Source of the DNA: CAZCZU01 sp964503475
Lineage (GTDB): Bacteria > Pseudomonadota > Zetaproteobacteria > Mariprofundales > Mariprofundaceae
Direction: 5' to 3'
NCBI GenBank assembly: GCA_964503475.1
Contig: CAZCZU010000016.1
Span: 1-56,700, forward strand
DNA: 56,700 bases
Shown here: positions 49,420 through 56,700 of the stretch, one piece after another
Layout of the letters: each line of letters begins with the position of its first letter
Position numbering within the stretch: the stretch's first letter is position 1
Translations under genes and position numbers: made by a program
Notes under the pieces: generated by a model
What the model was told of the DNA's origin: nothing
Databases searched by the model: none
The model's input: the letters and a program-made list of their open reading frames with translations, nothing else

Positions 49420-50493
49420 TTATTCCTGCCAGTTCAGGGCCACACCTGCCGGACGCGGCAGCTGCGGGTAGGTGATGGCCGGAACCTCACCGGTCAGGGT
49501 TTCGAGGAAGGCCTTGATATCGGCCACATCCGCATCATTCAGTTCGGTGCCGAGCTGCACCCTGGCCATGATCCGGATCGCCTCATCCAGCGTCTTGGCG
49601 GAGCCGTCGTGGAAGTAGGGGGCGGTCATGGCCACGTTGCGCCACGACTGCACGCGGAAGAGGTGATCATCCTCCGCCTTGCCGCTTACGCTCTTCACAC
49701 CGGTGTCGGTGCCGTAGTTGAAGGCCATGAACTGGTTGTTGGTGAACAGGGGGCCCGAGTGGCAGGAGGTACAGCCGATCTCGGCCACCTTCTTCATGCC
49801 GCGCTTGGCGGCCTCGGAGATATCACCCTCGCCACGAGCATATTTGTCGAACGGTGCATTGGGGGTGATCAGCGTACGCTCGAAGTCGGCGATCGCCTTG
49901 GCCATGTTATCAAAGGAGATGGCATCCGGCGTGTTACCGAAGACAGTCTTGAACTCAGCTTCGTAGCCGGCCTGCTTCAGGCGGGCAACGACCTCATCCT
50001 CGGAGATCGATGCCATCTCGACCGGGTTCAGTGGCGGGCCCTTGGCCTGGTCCTCCAGCAATGGTGCACGGCCATCCCAGAACTGTTTGCTCCAGAAGGC
50101 GGAGTTCAGCACCGTCGGTGCATTACGGCCGCCACGCTGCCACTTGTGGCCGATGGAGAACTTCTGGTTGTCGACGCCGTAGGTGGCGAGGTTGTGGCAG
50201 GAGTTGCAGGAAAAGTGGCCGCTCTTGGAGAGGGCCGGCTCGAAGTAGAGCTTCTTGCCCAGCTCAAGCTTGGCTTCGGTGATCGGGTTATCGGCCGGGA
50301 CCGGTACATCGGTCGGCAGCGGGCCCATGCCTTCCGGCAGGTCGGCCGGGGGTTGCGGCTTGGCCGTTTCCTTGGCAGCAGCCACCGGGGTGGCCTGTTC
50401 GGCGGCCTTGGCCGGGGCCTTGGCGTGGTTGTCGTTCGAATCGCTGCAGGCCGCCAGTGCCAGGGCGGCTGCAATCATCAATGCAATGCGCAT
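49420..50493 (-). CDS. ccp: Di-haem cytochrome c peroxidase
   Basis: A 357-residue protein. A lipobox (ALAACSDS, Cys about 16) and an Ala/Pro-rich linker to about residue 65 precede the MauG/CcpA-type fold: LGKKLYFEPALSKSG, haem motif CNSCH, RNAPTVLNSAFW, KQFWDGRAPLLEDQA, second haem motif CTSCH, and TAPYFHDGSAKTLDEAI. It reduces periplasmic hydrogen peroxide with electrons from c-type cytochromes and is expected to be anchored by its lipid. A single gene with its own terminator. Confidence 0.92.
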   Translation of the reverse strand: MRIALMIAAALALAACSDSNDNHAKAPAKAAEQATPVAAAKETAKPQPPADLPEGMGPLPTDVPVPADNPITEAKLELGKKLYFEPALSKSGHFSCNSCHNLATYGVDNQKFSIGHKWQRGGRNAPTVLNSAFWSKQFWDGRAPLLEDQAKGPPLNPVEMASISEDEVVARLKQAGYEAEFKTVFGNTPDAISFDNMAKAIADFERTLITPNAPFDKYARGEGDISEAAKRGMKKVAEIGCTSCHSGPLFTNNQFMAFNYGTDTGVKSVSGKAEDDHLFRVQSWRNVAMTAPYFHDGSAKTLDEAIRIMARVQLGTELNDADVADIKAFLETLTGEVPAITYPQLPRPAGVALNWQE

Positions 50494-50584
50494 ATTGTCT
50501 CCTTCCTATGGGGAATCGAGATCATATTATAGAAAACTAATATGACAATGGCCATCGTCGATATTGGCCGGGATTCCGCAACCC

Positions 50585-52396
50585 TTATTTATGCAGAGAT
50601 TCGAAGATGAGTCCAGCCAGCTTGTCCGAGACACCGGGCACCTCGCACAGCTGTTTGCGCGATGCCTTTTTCACCCCCTCGATGCCGCCAAAGAAGCGCA
50701 GCAGGTCGGCTCGTTTGGCCTTGCCGATGCCGGGGATGGTGTCGAGCTGCGAGGTGAACATGCTCTGCTTCTTGCGTTTGCGCATGTATTCGCCGGCAAA
50801 GCGATGCGCTTCGTCGCGTACCCGGGCCACCAGCAGTAGCCCCGGGTGGTGGCGTCCCGGCTTCAACGGGGCACTCCCGACAAGCCAGGCGCGCCACAGA
50901 TTCTCCTCGCCCAGTTTGCGGCTGTTGCCCTTGGCGACACCGACCAGCCGCAGCGTGTGCAGTCCGGCCACGGTGGCCGCCTCCCTGGCGATGGCCAGCT
51001 GGCCGCGGCCGCCGTCGATCAGCATTATATCGGGGCAGGGGAGGCTCTCATCAACGATGGCACGGAAGAAGCGGGTCAGCACCGCCTCCATGGCGGCGTA
51101 ATCGTCGCCCTCCGGTACATCGTCGAGCTTGTAGCGGCGGTAGTAATCCTTCTCAGGCCCGCCCCAGCCGCCATAGACGATGGCGGCCACGGTCTGTTTG
51201 CCGCCCAGGTGGGCATTGTCGACCGCCGCCAGCAGTTGCGGTGTCTGATCCAGCTCCAGCAGTTCGGCCAGCGCCTCGAAGGCCTGCTGCTGATCGGTGC
51301 CGCCGCGGCTGGCCTGATGCTGTTCGCCGCTGTGGCGCACCTGGGTCAGCCACTGCATCAGCGGCCCGCGCTTGGGGCTTCGGATGCGCGTACGCACCTT
51401 CGGGTGCAGCAGTTTGACGATCTGCTGCAGCTCGCTGGTGTCGTCATCGGATACGGAGATCAAGAGTTCGGCCGGTGGCGGCTCCTGGCGATAGCGCTCG
51501 ATGAGCAGCGATTGCAGGATCTCGATATCGTCGGCATCGACCGCCTGCTGGATGCGCACCGTATGGGTGCCGAGGTTGCGGCCGGCCCGGCGCACGCCGA
51601 TACAGGCGGCCACACTCTCGGGCTGGCGCAGGATGACGATGGCATCGGCGTCGTGCGGCAGGTCGCTGCCTTCGGAGCCCGCCAGGATGGTGCGCAGGGC
51701 GCGAATGCGGTCGCGCAGCATGGCCGCCTTCTCGAAGGCGTGGCGGCTAGCTGCCGCCTGCATTTCCGTCTCCCACCCCTTGAGCAGTTCGTCGTCGCGG
51801 CCGCGCAGAAAGGCGCGCACCTCCTCCACCTGGCGGGCGTACTCCTCACGCGAAACGATATCGCAGCAGGGGCCGGAGCAGCGGCCGATCTGGAACTGCA
51901 TGCAGGGGCGGCTGCGGTTGTTGAACACACTGTCCTCGCAGTCGCGGATTTTGAACACCGACTGCATCACATGCAGCGTCTCGTGCACCGCCGCAGCATT
52001 GGGGAAGGGGCCGAAACACTCGCCACCGCTTTTCAGGCGATCGCCGCGGTAGAGGCGCAGGCGCGGGTAGTCGCCGCCGGTGAGCAGGATGTAGGGGTAG
52101 GATTTAGAGTCCTTGAGCAGCACGTTGTAGCGTGGCTTCAGCTGCTTGATCAGGTTGTGTTCGAGGATCAGCGCATCGGCCTCGGAGGGGGTGATACTCA
52201 CCTCGAGGTCGCACACCTGCATCACCATGGCCTGGATGCGCGGGCTCTCCGGCTTGCGCTGGAAGTAGCTCGATACCCGCTTGCGCAGGTTACGCGCCTT
52301 GCCGACATAGAGCACCTTGCGTTTGGCATCGAGCATTCGGTAAACACCGGGCTCGCGCGGCAGCGTGGCCAGGTCGACGGGGGCATCAATCCACAT
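50585..52396 (-). CDS. uvrC: Excinuclease ABC subunit C
   Basis: A 603-residue protein with all UvrC domains: the N-terminal GIY-YIG nuclease (PREPGVYRMLDAKRKVLYVG), a Cys-containing region (CMQFQIGRCSGPC), the UvrB-binding UVR motif (EMQAAASRHAFEKAAMLRDR), the RNase-H-like endonuclease (LIDGGRGQLAIA) and C-terminal helix-hairpin-helix repeats (LDTIPGIGKAKRADLLRFF). It makes the 3' and 5' incisions in nucleotide excision repair. It is separated from the genes upstream by about 170 bp. Confidence 0.96.
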   Translation of the reverse strand: MWIDAPVDLATLPREPGVYRMLDAKRKVLYVGKARNLRKRVSSYFQRKPESPRIQAMVMQVCDLEVSITPSEADALILEHNLIKQLKPRYNVLLKDSKSYPYILLTGGDYPRLRLYRGDRLKSGGECFGPFPNAAAVHETLHVMQSVFKIRDCEDSVFNNRSRPCMQFQIGRCSGPCCDIVSREEYARQVEEVRAFLRGRDDELLKGWETEMQAAASRHAFEKAAMLRDRIRALRTILAGSEGSDLPHDADAIVILRQPESVAACIGVRRAGRNLGTHTVRIQQAVDADDIEILQSLLIERYRQEPPPAELLISVSDDDTSELQQIVKLLHPKVRTRIRSPKRGPLMQWLTQVRHSGEQHQASRGGTDQQQAFEALAELLELDQTPQLLAAVDNAHLGGKQTVAAIVYGGWGGPEKDYYRRYKLDDVPEGDDYAAMEAVLTRFFRAIVDESLPCPDIMLIDGGRGQLAIAREAATVAGLHTLRLVGVAKGNSRKLGEENLWRAWLVGSAPLKPGRHHPGLLLVARVRDEAHRFAGEYMRKRKKQSMFTSQLDTIPGIGKAKRADLLRFFGGIEGVKKASRKQLCEVPGVSDKLAGLIFESLHK

Positions 52397-52515
52397 GGGC
52401 GAATTTCAGCATAAAGCGGCCATGGCCGAAAGCAGGGAAGGGGGGGAGGATGCTCTGAACGGTTCAGGGCATCCATGCAGGCCAGGGAAGGCCTGTCACT
52501 GATAATTGATTCGCG

Positions 52516-52539
52516 CCATCCGGCTCTCCTGCCGGATGG
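52516..52539. other. 9-bp inverted repeat downstream of the EndoIII-like gene
   Basis: CCATCCGGC (52516-52524), loop TCTCCT, GCCGGATGG (52531-52539). It is 28 bp after the EndoIII-like stop on the - strand. No T-tract, so it may be a 3' hairpin or a weak terminator of the trpS-to-nth operon. Confidence 0.5.
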
Positions 52540-52566
52540 TGGCAGGAGGCCAAACAATCAGCTCAA

Positions 52567-53235
52567 CTAGAGTTTGCCCTGTTCGTGGAAATAGACGCAG
52601 CGCGCCTGCAGCGGGCAGTGCTCGCAGGCCGGCTTCTTGGTGCAGTGGCGTTTGGCATGCTCGACGATCAGGGCATGGAACTCTTGCAGCAGGGGTAGCG
52701 TCTGGGCCAGGCGCTGATGGCAGAAATTCTGGGCCTTGTCGTAATCCATCTTCTCCGGAATCAGCCCCAGGCGATGGAAGATGCGCAGCGTGTAGGCATC
52801 GATGACGCAGACGGGCTTGTCGAGCGCATAGAGCAGGATTGAGTCGGCGGTCTCCGGGCCGACACCGTACACATCCAGCAGGCGGATGCGCAGGCTGGTG
52901 GTGGGCCAGCGTTTCAGCCCTTCGGTGCGCCCGTGCGAGAGGAAGAAGCGGGCGATCTCCTGCAGGCGCAGGCTTTTCTGACGGAAGAAGCCGGAGGGGC
53001 GGATCAGTTCGGCCAGGGCGTCCGTGTCGGCCTCGGCGATCTCCTCGGCGCTGAGCATGTCGGCCCGCTTCAGGTTGTCGATCGCTTTCTCGACGTTGTT
53101 CCAGCTGGTGTTCTGGGTCAGTACCGCGCCCACCATCACCTCGAACGGAGTGTCCGCCGGCCACCATCCCTGCGGCCCGTAGGCCTCCAGCAGCTGGCGG
53201 TAGACATCCATTGGTGAGGTGCGCTTCCAGGTCAT
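52567..53235 (-). CDS. Endonuclease III-related HhH-GPD protein with [4Fe-4S] motif
   Basis: A 222-residue protein: FEVMVGAVLTQNTSWNNVEKAI, the hairpin-helix LLDVYGVGPETADSILLYA, catalytic-type Asp in CVIDAYTLRIFHRLG, and the Cys cluster C-x5-C-x2-C-x5-C (CTKKPACEHCPLQARC). Endonuclease III has Lys in GVGxKTA; here that position is Glu, so a classic glycosylase/lyase mechanism is unlikely and a monofunctional or uncharacterised activity is expected. It fits the 'endonuclease III-related' family (COG2231 in my memory). ATGA overlap with rluB shows operon coupling. Confidence 0.82.
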   Translation of the reverse strand: MTWKRTSPMDVYRQLLEAYGPQGWWPADTPFEVMVGAVLTQNTSWNNVEKAIDNLKRADMLSAEEIAEADTDALAELIRPSGFFRQKSLRLQEIARFFLSHGRTEGLKRWPTTSLRIRLLDVYGVGPETADSILLYALDKPVCVIDAYTLRIFHRLGLIPEKMDYDKAQNFCHQRLAQTLPLLQEFHALIVEHAKRHCTKKPACEHCPLQARCVYFHEQGKL

Positions 53236-54125
53236 GATCCGTCGCTTCTCCCGGCGGCCGATTTCAGCTTCCGCACCTCGGGGGCCCGCAGCGTACGCCA
53301 GGCCCCTGAGGGGAGGTCCGTATCGAGCTTCAGGGGCCCGAAGCGTACCCGGATCAGGCGCCGCACCTCGTGGCCGACCGCCTGCAGAGTACGCCGTACC
53401 TCGCGCCAGCGGCCGCGCATGATGGTGACGGTGAGCCAGCTGTGGCTGCGGCTCTCGGCATCGACGATCACCTCCCAGGGATCGCTGATATCGCCGCGTC
53501 CCATGTCGATGCCGCCGTTTCTCAGCTTTTGCAGCGTCTCAAGCTCCGGGATGCCGGTGATGCGTACCCGGTAGGTGCGCGGCAGGTTGGCTCCCGGATG
53601 GATCAGCCCCTGGGCCATGCCACCATCGTCGGTGAGGATCAGGAGCCCTTCGCTGTCCATATCGAGGCGTCCGACCGACTGCACATTGGCCGGGATATCG
53701 AGCTTGTCGTAGATCAGTGGCCGGCCGCGCATGTCTTTACGTGAGCAGAGCAGGCCGCGCGGCTTGTTGTAGAGCAGGTAGGTGAAATGCTCCTGCCGGG
53801 CCACCGGTTTGCCGTCGACGGTCACGATGTCGCCCGGCTTCACCTTCACCCCCGGCTGCGCCACCGGCTCGTTGTTCAGGGTGATGCGTCCCTCATGGAT
53901 CCAGCGGTCCGCCTCGCGGCGCGAGCAGATGCCGCATCCCGCCAGGTAGCGGTTGATGCGTTCGCCCTCAGCCGTAGCGGCAGCCGGTGCGGCGGCCTCG
54001 GGCTTGCGGGCGGGCGTCCTCTTCGTCGTCGAAGTCTTAGGCTTGTGGCCGGACGTCTTCTTCGTTGTCGTTTTCTTCGTCGTCTTCTTCACGCTCATCC
54101 GCTTCGTCGTCATCTTCTTCGTCAT
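53232..54125 (-). CDS. rluB: 23S rRNA pseudouridine synthase, RluB type
   Basis: The body has an S4 RNA-binding domain (RINRYLAGCGICSRREADRW), then YLLYNKPRGLLCSRKD and VGRLDMDSEGLLILTDDG with the catalytic Asp, and HEVRRLIRVRFGPLKL. It makes a pseudouridine in 23S rRNA. A basic Lys/Thr-rich tail precedes the S4 domain. Every in-frame ATG (54176, 54137, 54125, 54113, 54098) lies inside scpB, and no start codon exists between the scpB stop and the S4 domain, so overlap with scpB by 60-140 nt is unavoidable. The start given is one of these options. Confidence 0.88.
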   Translation of the reverse strand: MTKKMTTKRMSVKKTTKKTTTKKTSGHKPKTSTTKRTPARKPEAAAPAAATAEGERINRYLAGCGICSRREADRWIHEGRITLNNEPVAQPGVKVKPGDIVTVDGKPVARQEHFTYLLYNKPRGLLCSRKDMRGRPLIYDKLDIPANVQSVGRLDMDSEGLLILTDDGGMAQGLIHPGANLPRTYRVRITGIPELETLQKLRNGGIDMGRGDISDPWEVIVDAESRSHSWLTVTIMRGRWREVRRTLQAVGHEVRRLIRVRFGPLKLDTDLPSGAWRTLRAPEVRKLKSAAGRSDGS

Positions 54126-54744
54126 ATGCTTCGGCATCCGCCTCTTCTTCGGCTGCCATGGCCTCTTCGACCGCATCCAGCTCCTGCTGCTCTTCCTGGT
54201 GCTGCTGATTCTCTTCCACCAGTTGGGCGATCTCCTCTTCGTCGAGCAACTGCGAGGAGTCGGGCAGGTCGCGCAGCGAGTTCAGCCCGAAATCGATCAG
54301 AAACTGGCGATCGGTGCCGTAGAGATGCGGGCGACCCGGCACCTCCTTGCGTCCGACCACCTTCACCCAGCCGCGTTCGAGCAGGTTGCCCATCACCGAA
54401 CTTGAGACCTTGGTGCCGCGCAGCGCCTCGATCTCGGCCCGTGTCGTCGGCTGGCGATAGGCGATGATGGCCAGTGTCTCCAGCATGGCGCGCGACAGCC
54501 TTGGCGGCCTCGTCTGCCACAGTTTGGTCACTGTCTCGGCATGTTCGGGGGCGGTGCGAAACTGCCAGCCGCCGCCCACCTGTTCCAGGCGGATTCCGCG
54601 CGCCCCATAGTGCTCTTCGAGCTCGGCAATGGCAGCCCGGATATCGTTGCTCTCGGCATCCTCGAGCAGGCCGCGCAACCGCTGCAGGCTCAGCGGTTCG
54701 TCGGCCGCCAGGATCAGCGCTTCAATCCGGTTGATCAGGCTCAT
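54037..54744 (-). CDS. scpB: Segregation and condensation protein B
   Basis: About 235 residues. Winged-helix domains with NRIEALILAADEPLSLQRL, LEQVGGGWQFRTAPEH, LSRAMLETLAIIAYRQPTTR and IEALRGTKVSSSVMGNLL are the ScpB core. The last 65 residues are a highly acidic tail (EEEADAEAYDEEDDDEADER and onward). ScpB binds ScpA and SMC to organise chromosomes. The ATG at 54744 overlaps the scpA stop. The DNA for the acidic tail also encodes the basic start of RluB in another frame on the same strand. Confidence 0.92.
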   Translation of the reverse strand: MSLINRIEALILAADEPLSLQRLRGLLEDAESNDIRAAIAELEEHYGARGIRLEQVGGGWQFRTAPEHAETVTKLWQTRPPRLSRAMLETLAIIAYRQPTTRAEIEALRGTKVSSSVMGNLLERGWVKVVGRKEVPGRPHLYGTDRQFLIDFGLNSLRDLPDSSQLLDEEEIAQLVEENQQHQEEQQELDAVEEAMAAEEEADAEAYDEEDDDEADEREEDDEENDNEEDVRPQA

Positions 54745-55514
54745 GCCGCCTCCTGATGCTCGGGCTGCAGCATCACGGTCACCGCACCGTAACAGTCGCT
54801 CTGGATGACGGTGATCACGTGCTGGCGCCACAGCTCCAGAATGGCGAGCACGGTGGTGACCAGTGCTTCGCGGTGGGGCGAGTCGCCCAGCATTTCATCC
54901 AGTTGCCTGGAGCCGCCCTGCAATTGCTCGAGCACGAACTGCATCTGTTCGCGCACACTCATCGTCTCCATCAGTACCCGGTGACGCACTTCGCCGCCGA
55001 CGCGTTTCAATACGCTGCGGAAGGCGGCCAGCATCGCTTCCAGATCGGCCTCGGGCAGCGGACGTTCGACCATGCCGGCCTCGGGGAAGATGCAGCGGGT
55101 GAAGACATCGCGGCCGACGCGCGGGCGTTCGTTGATCTCCTCGGCCAGCATGCGGTACTGCTCGTAGGCGATCAGCTGCGCCACCAGCTCCTGGCGCGGA
55201 TCGATCTCGTTGCCCTCCTCGTCCACCTCGGGGCGGGGCAGGAGCAGGCGCGATTTGAGCTGCATCAGGGTGCTGGCCATGACCAGGTATTCGCCGGCCA
55301 CGTCGAGATCGAGCTCCTGATGCGTATCGATGATATCCAGGTACTGGCGGGTGAGCAGGGCGATGGGGATATTGAAGATATCCAGCTTCTGGCCGCGGAT
55401 CAGGTGCAGCAGCACATCCAGCGGCCCCTCGAAGAGATCGAGATGGACGGGCGGAAGGCCTGGGATCGTCGTCTCAGGCTGCTGTTCGAGCGCTTCCGCC
55501 GTCGTCTCCTGCAT
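54741..55514 (-). CDS. scpA: Segregation and condensation protein A
   Basis: A 257-residue kleisin. The N-terminal SMC-binding region VHLDLFEGPLDVLLHLIRG, then LDIFNIPIALLTRQYLDII and ASTLMQLKSRLLLPRPE, are diagnostic, followed by an acidic linker and a C-terminal winged helix (ALVTTVLAILELWRQHVITV). It bridges SMC heads together with ScpB. Its start overlaps the trpS stop (TGATG), so trpS, scpA, scpB, rluB and the EndoIII-like gene form one operon. Confidence 0.94.
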   Translation of the reverse strand: MQETTAEALEQQPETTIPGLPPVHLDLFEGPLDVLLHLIRGQKLDIFNIPIALLTRQYLDIIDTHQELDLDVAGEYLVMASTLMQLKSRLLLPRPEVDEEGNEIDPRQELVAQLIAYEQYRMLAEEINERPRVGRDVFTRCIFPEAGMVERPLPEADLEAMLAAFRSVLKRVGGEVRHRVLMETMSVREQMQFVLEQLQGGSRQLDEMLGDSPHREALVTTVLAILELWRQHVITVIQSDCYGAVTVMLQPEHQEAA

Positions 55515-56557
55515 CAGACCCTGTAGCCCATCTTCAGGGTGCGCCGCACCTTCTCCATGGTGCGGCCGGCCTGCACGCGTGCCTTCTCGTTGCCGGCCTT
55601 GACGATGTCGCGTACGTCATCCATGTGTTTGGCCAGTTCGATGCGGCGATCGCGGATCGGCTGCAGCTCTTCTTCCAGGTGCTTGAGCATGCACATCTTG
55701 CACTCGATGCAGCCGATGCCGGCCGTCGTGCAGCCCTCCTGCACCCAGGCGCGCTCCTCCTCGGTGGAGTAGGCCTTGTGGAAATCCCATACCGGGCACT
55801 TCTCCGGCGTGCCGGGATCGGTGCGCTTCACGCGCGCCGGATCGGTCGGCATGGTCTTCACCTTCTTCTCGGTAACCTTCCACTCCTCGGAAAGCTCGAT
55901 GGTGTTGCCGTAGGATTTGCTCATCTTGCGCCCATCCAGGCCCGGCAGCTTGGAGGCGGGCATCAGCAGTGCCTTCGGCTCCGGGAAGAGCGGCGGGCCT
56001 TCGGGGCGATAGAGATGATTGAAGCGGCGGGCGACCTCGCGGGTCAGCTCCACATGCGGAATCTGATCCTCGCCGACCGGTACACCGTCGGCCTGGTAGA
56101 TCATGATATCCGCACTCTGCAGCAGCGGATAGCCGAGGAAACCGTAGGTGCCGAGATCCTTCTCGCGCAGCTGTTCGATCTGGTCCTTGTAGGTGGGCAC
56201 GCGCTCCAGCCAGGGCAGGGGCGTGATAAAGGAGAGCAGCAGATGCAGCTCGGCATGCTCCGGCACCTCGGACTGGATGAAGACCACGGCCTTCTCCGGA
56301 TCGATGCCGACGGCCAGCCAGTCGAGCAGCATATCCCAGATGGTATCCTTGACGATGCCGGGGTTGGCGTAGTCGGTGGTCAGGGCATGCCAGTCGGCGG
56401 CGAAGAAGTAGCAGCGATGCTCTTCCTGCAGCGTCAGCCAGTTCTGCAGTACGCCCTTGAAATGGCCGAGATGCAGCTTGCCGGTCGGGCGCATACCGGA
56501 GAGTACGCGCATCGGCTTGGCTGCCTCGGATTGATCAGGCGTCTTGGTATCGGACAT
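55514..56557 (-). CDS. trpS: Tryptophanyl-tRNA synthetase with a four-Cys cluster motif
   Basis: About 347 residues from ATG 56557. A GTG at 56569 has a better ribosome site (AGGGGAAG) and would add four residues. Class-I motifs: SGMRPTGKLHLGHFKG (HIGH-like) and GRKMSKSYGNT (KMSKS). The C-terminal anticodon region has Cys spaced C-x21-C-x6-C-x2-C (KCPVWDF, then GCTTAGIGCIECKMC). This closely follows the [4Fe-4S] motif described for Thermotoga maritima TrpRS, which contacts the tRNA anticodon. It charges tRNA-Trp and is the first gene of the operon. Confidence 0.93.
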   Translation of the reverse strand: MSDTKTPDQSEAAKPMRVLSGMRPTGKLHLGHFKGVLQNWLTLQEEHRCYFFAADWHALTTDYANPGIVKDTIWDMLLDWLAVGIDPEKAVVFIQSEVPEHAELHLLLSFITPLPWLERVPTYKDQIEQLREKDLGTYGFLGYPLLQSADIMIYQADGVPVGEDQIPHVELTREVARRFNHLYRPEGPPLFPEPKALLMPASKLPGLDGRKMSKSYGNTIELSEEWKVTEKKVKTMPTDPARVKRTDPGTPEKCPVWDFHKAYSTEEERAWVQEGCTTAGIGCIECKMCMLKHLEEELQPIRDRRIELAKHMDDVRDIVKAGNEKARVQAGRTMEKVRRTLKMGYRV

Positions 56558-56700
56558 GTCGGAACCCACTAGAAAAACTTCCCCTCTAAAAGAAGCGCCG
56601 ATTCGTTGTGCGAAAGCCAACAAATCAGTCCCTCCTCAAGCAAAGGGGGATGATGGCATGGCAAGGCCGAAAAGCAAGGTGAGCCGGGCGTGCAGGTTGG

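Noticed and set aside
49417..50532. 371-codon frame antisense to the cytochrome c peroxidase gene
   Set aside because: The opposite strand has two haem motifs, a lipobox and a terminator; this frame has none of these.
50846..52414. 522-codon open frame antisense to uvrC
   Set aside because: uvrC shows all expected domains on the other strand; the antisense product is low-complexity and lacks motifs.

Overview
The window looks like chromosomal DNA of a microaerophilic, respiring proteobacterium. It has an sdhCDAB operon, a petABC cytochrome bc1 operon, a di-heme cytochrome c peroxidase, sspA, scpAB, prfB with a frameshift site, and a YbhGFSR-type exporter. The gene content reminds me of the iron-oxidising Zetaproteobacteria (Mariprofundus type). 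That is an impression from gene content, not a database match. A run of 100 N inside a tandem repeat (29262-29361) shows that this is a draft scaffold.

Positions 1 to about 10270 are a rearranged prophage segment with Mu-like head genes. They run from a partial upstream frame and a Mor-like regulator through a Zn-finger protein, large terminase, portal, a MuF head protein fused to a metallopeptidase, and small ORFs. Next come a C4-type antisense RNA with a translated leader gene and a Bro-N antirepressor. Last is a three-part chimeric ORF: Mu-I-like protease, then a 230-bp exact copy of part of the antirepressor, then a serine-recombinase-like tail. The chimeric ORF ends inside a tRNA-Glu gene, the likely attachment site. 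A tRNA-Lys follows.

Positions 10.5-28.8 kb are core metabolism on the + strand: PHP phosphatase, SDR, YgjP-like peptidase, nnr, sdhCDAB-sdhE plus a DUF1573 di-heme lipoprotein, rpe, petABC, alaC-hom-thrC, and an RpfE-like gene with recJ. A NuoE-like [2Fe-2S] gene lies on the - strand.

Positions 28.8-30 kb hold two 66-residue paralogous proteins. Each has the same kind of CRP/FNR-like palindrome upstream and a similar hairpin downstream, and a 114-bp tandem repeat lies between them. prfB and sspA follow.

Positions 32.1-37 kb hold a tightly packed operon: T_hemolysin/GNAT-like protein, acyl-CoA ligase, haem-oxygenase-like di-iron oxidase, SDR. An outer-membrane barrel and a TPR protein follow. 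I think it encodes an uncharacterised fatty-acid-derived pathway, and it is the best candidate here for an undescribed system. Positions 37.2-43.2 kb are ybhGFSR and a protein fusing two different globin classes.

Positions 43.3-49.4 kb hold a small lipoprotein, a divergent response-regulator/LuxR pair, and a metal-uptake locus: Fur-family regulator, operator, His/Cys-rich protein, porin-like protein, ZnuA, ZnuB, but no ZnuC. From 49 kb to the end, - strand genes encode a DUF493 protein, cytochrome c peroxidase, uvrC, an EndoIII-like protein, rluB, scpB, scpA and a TrpRS with a four-Cys motif. The rluB and scpB reading frames overlap.
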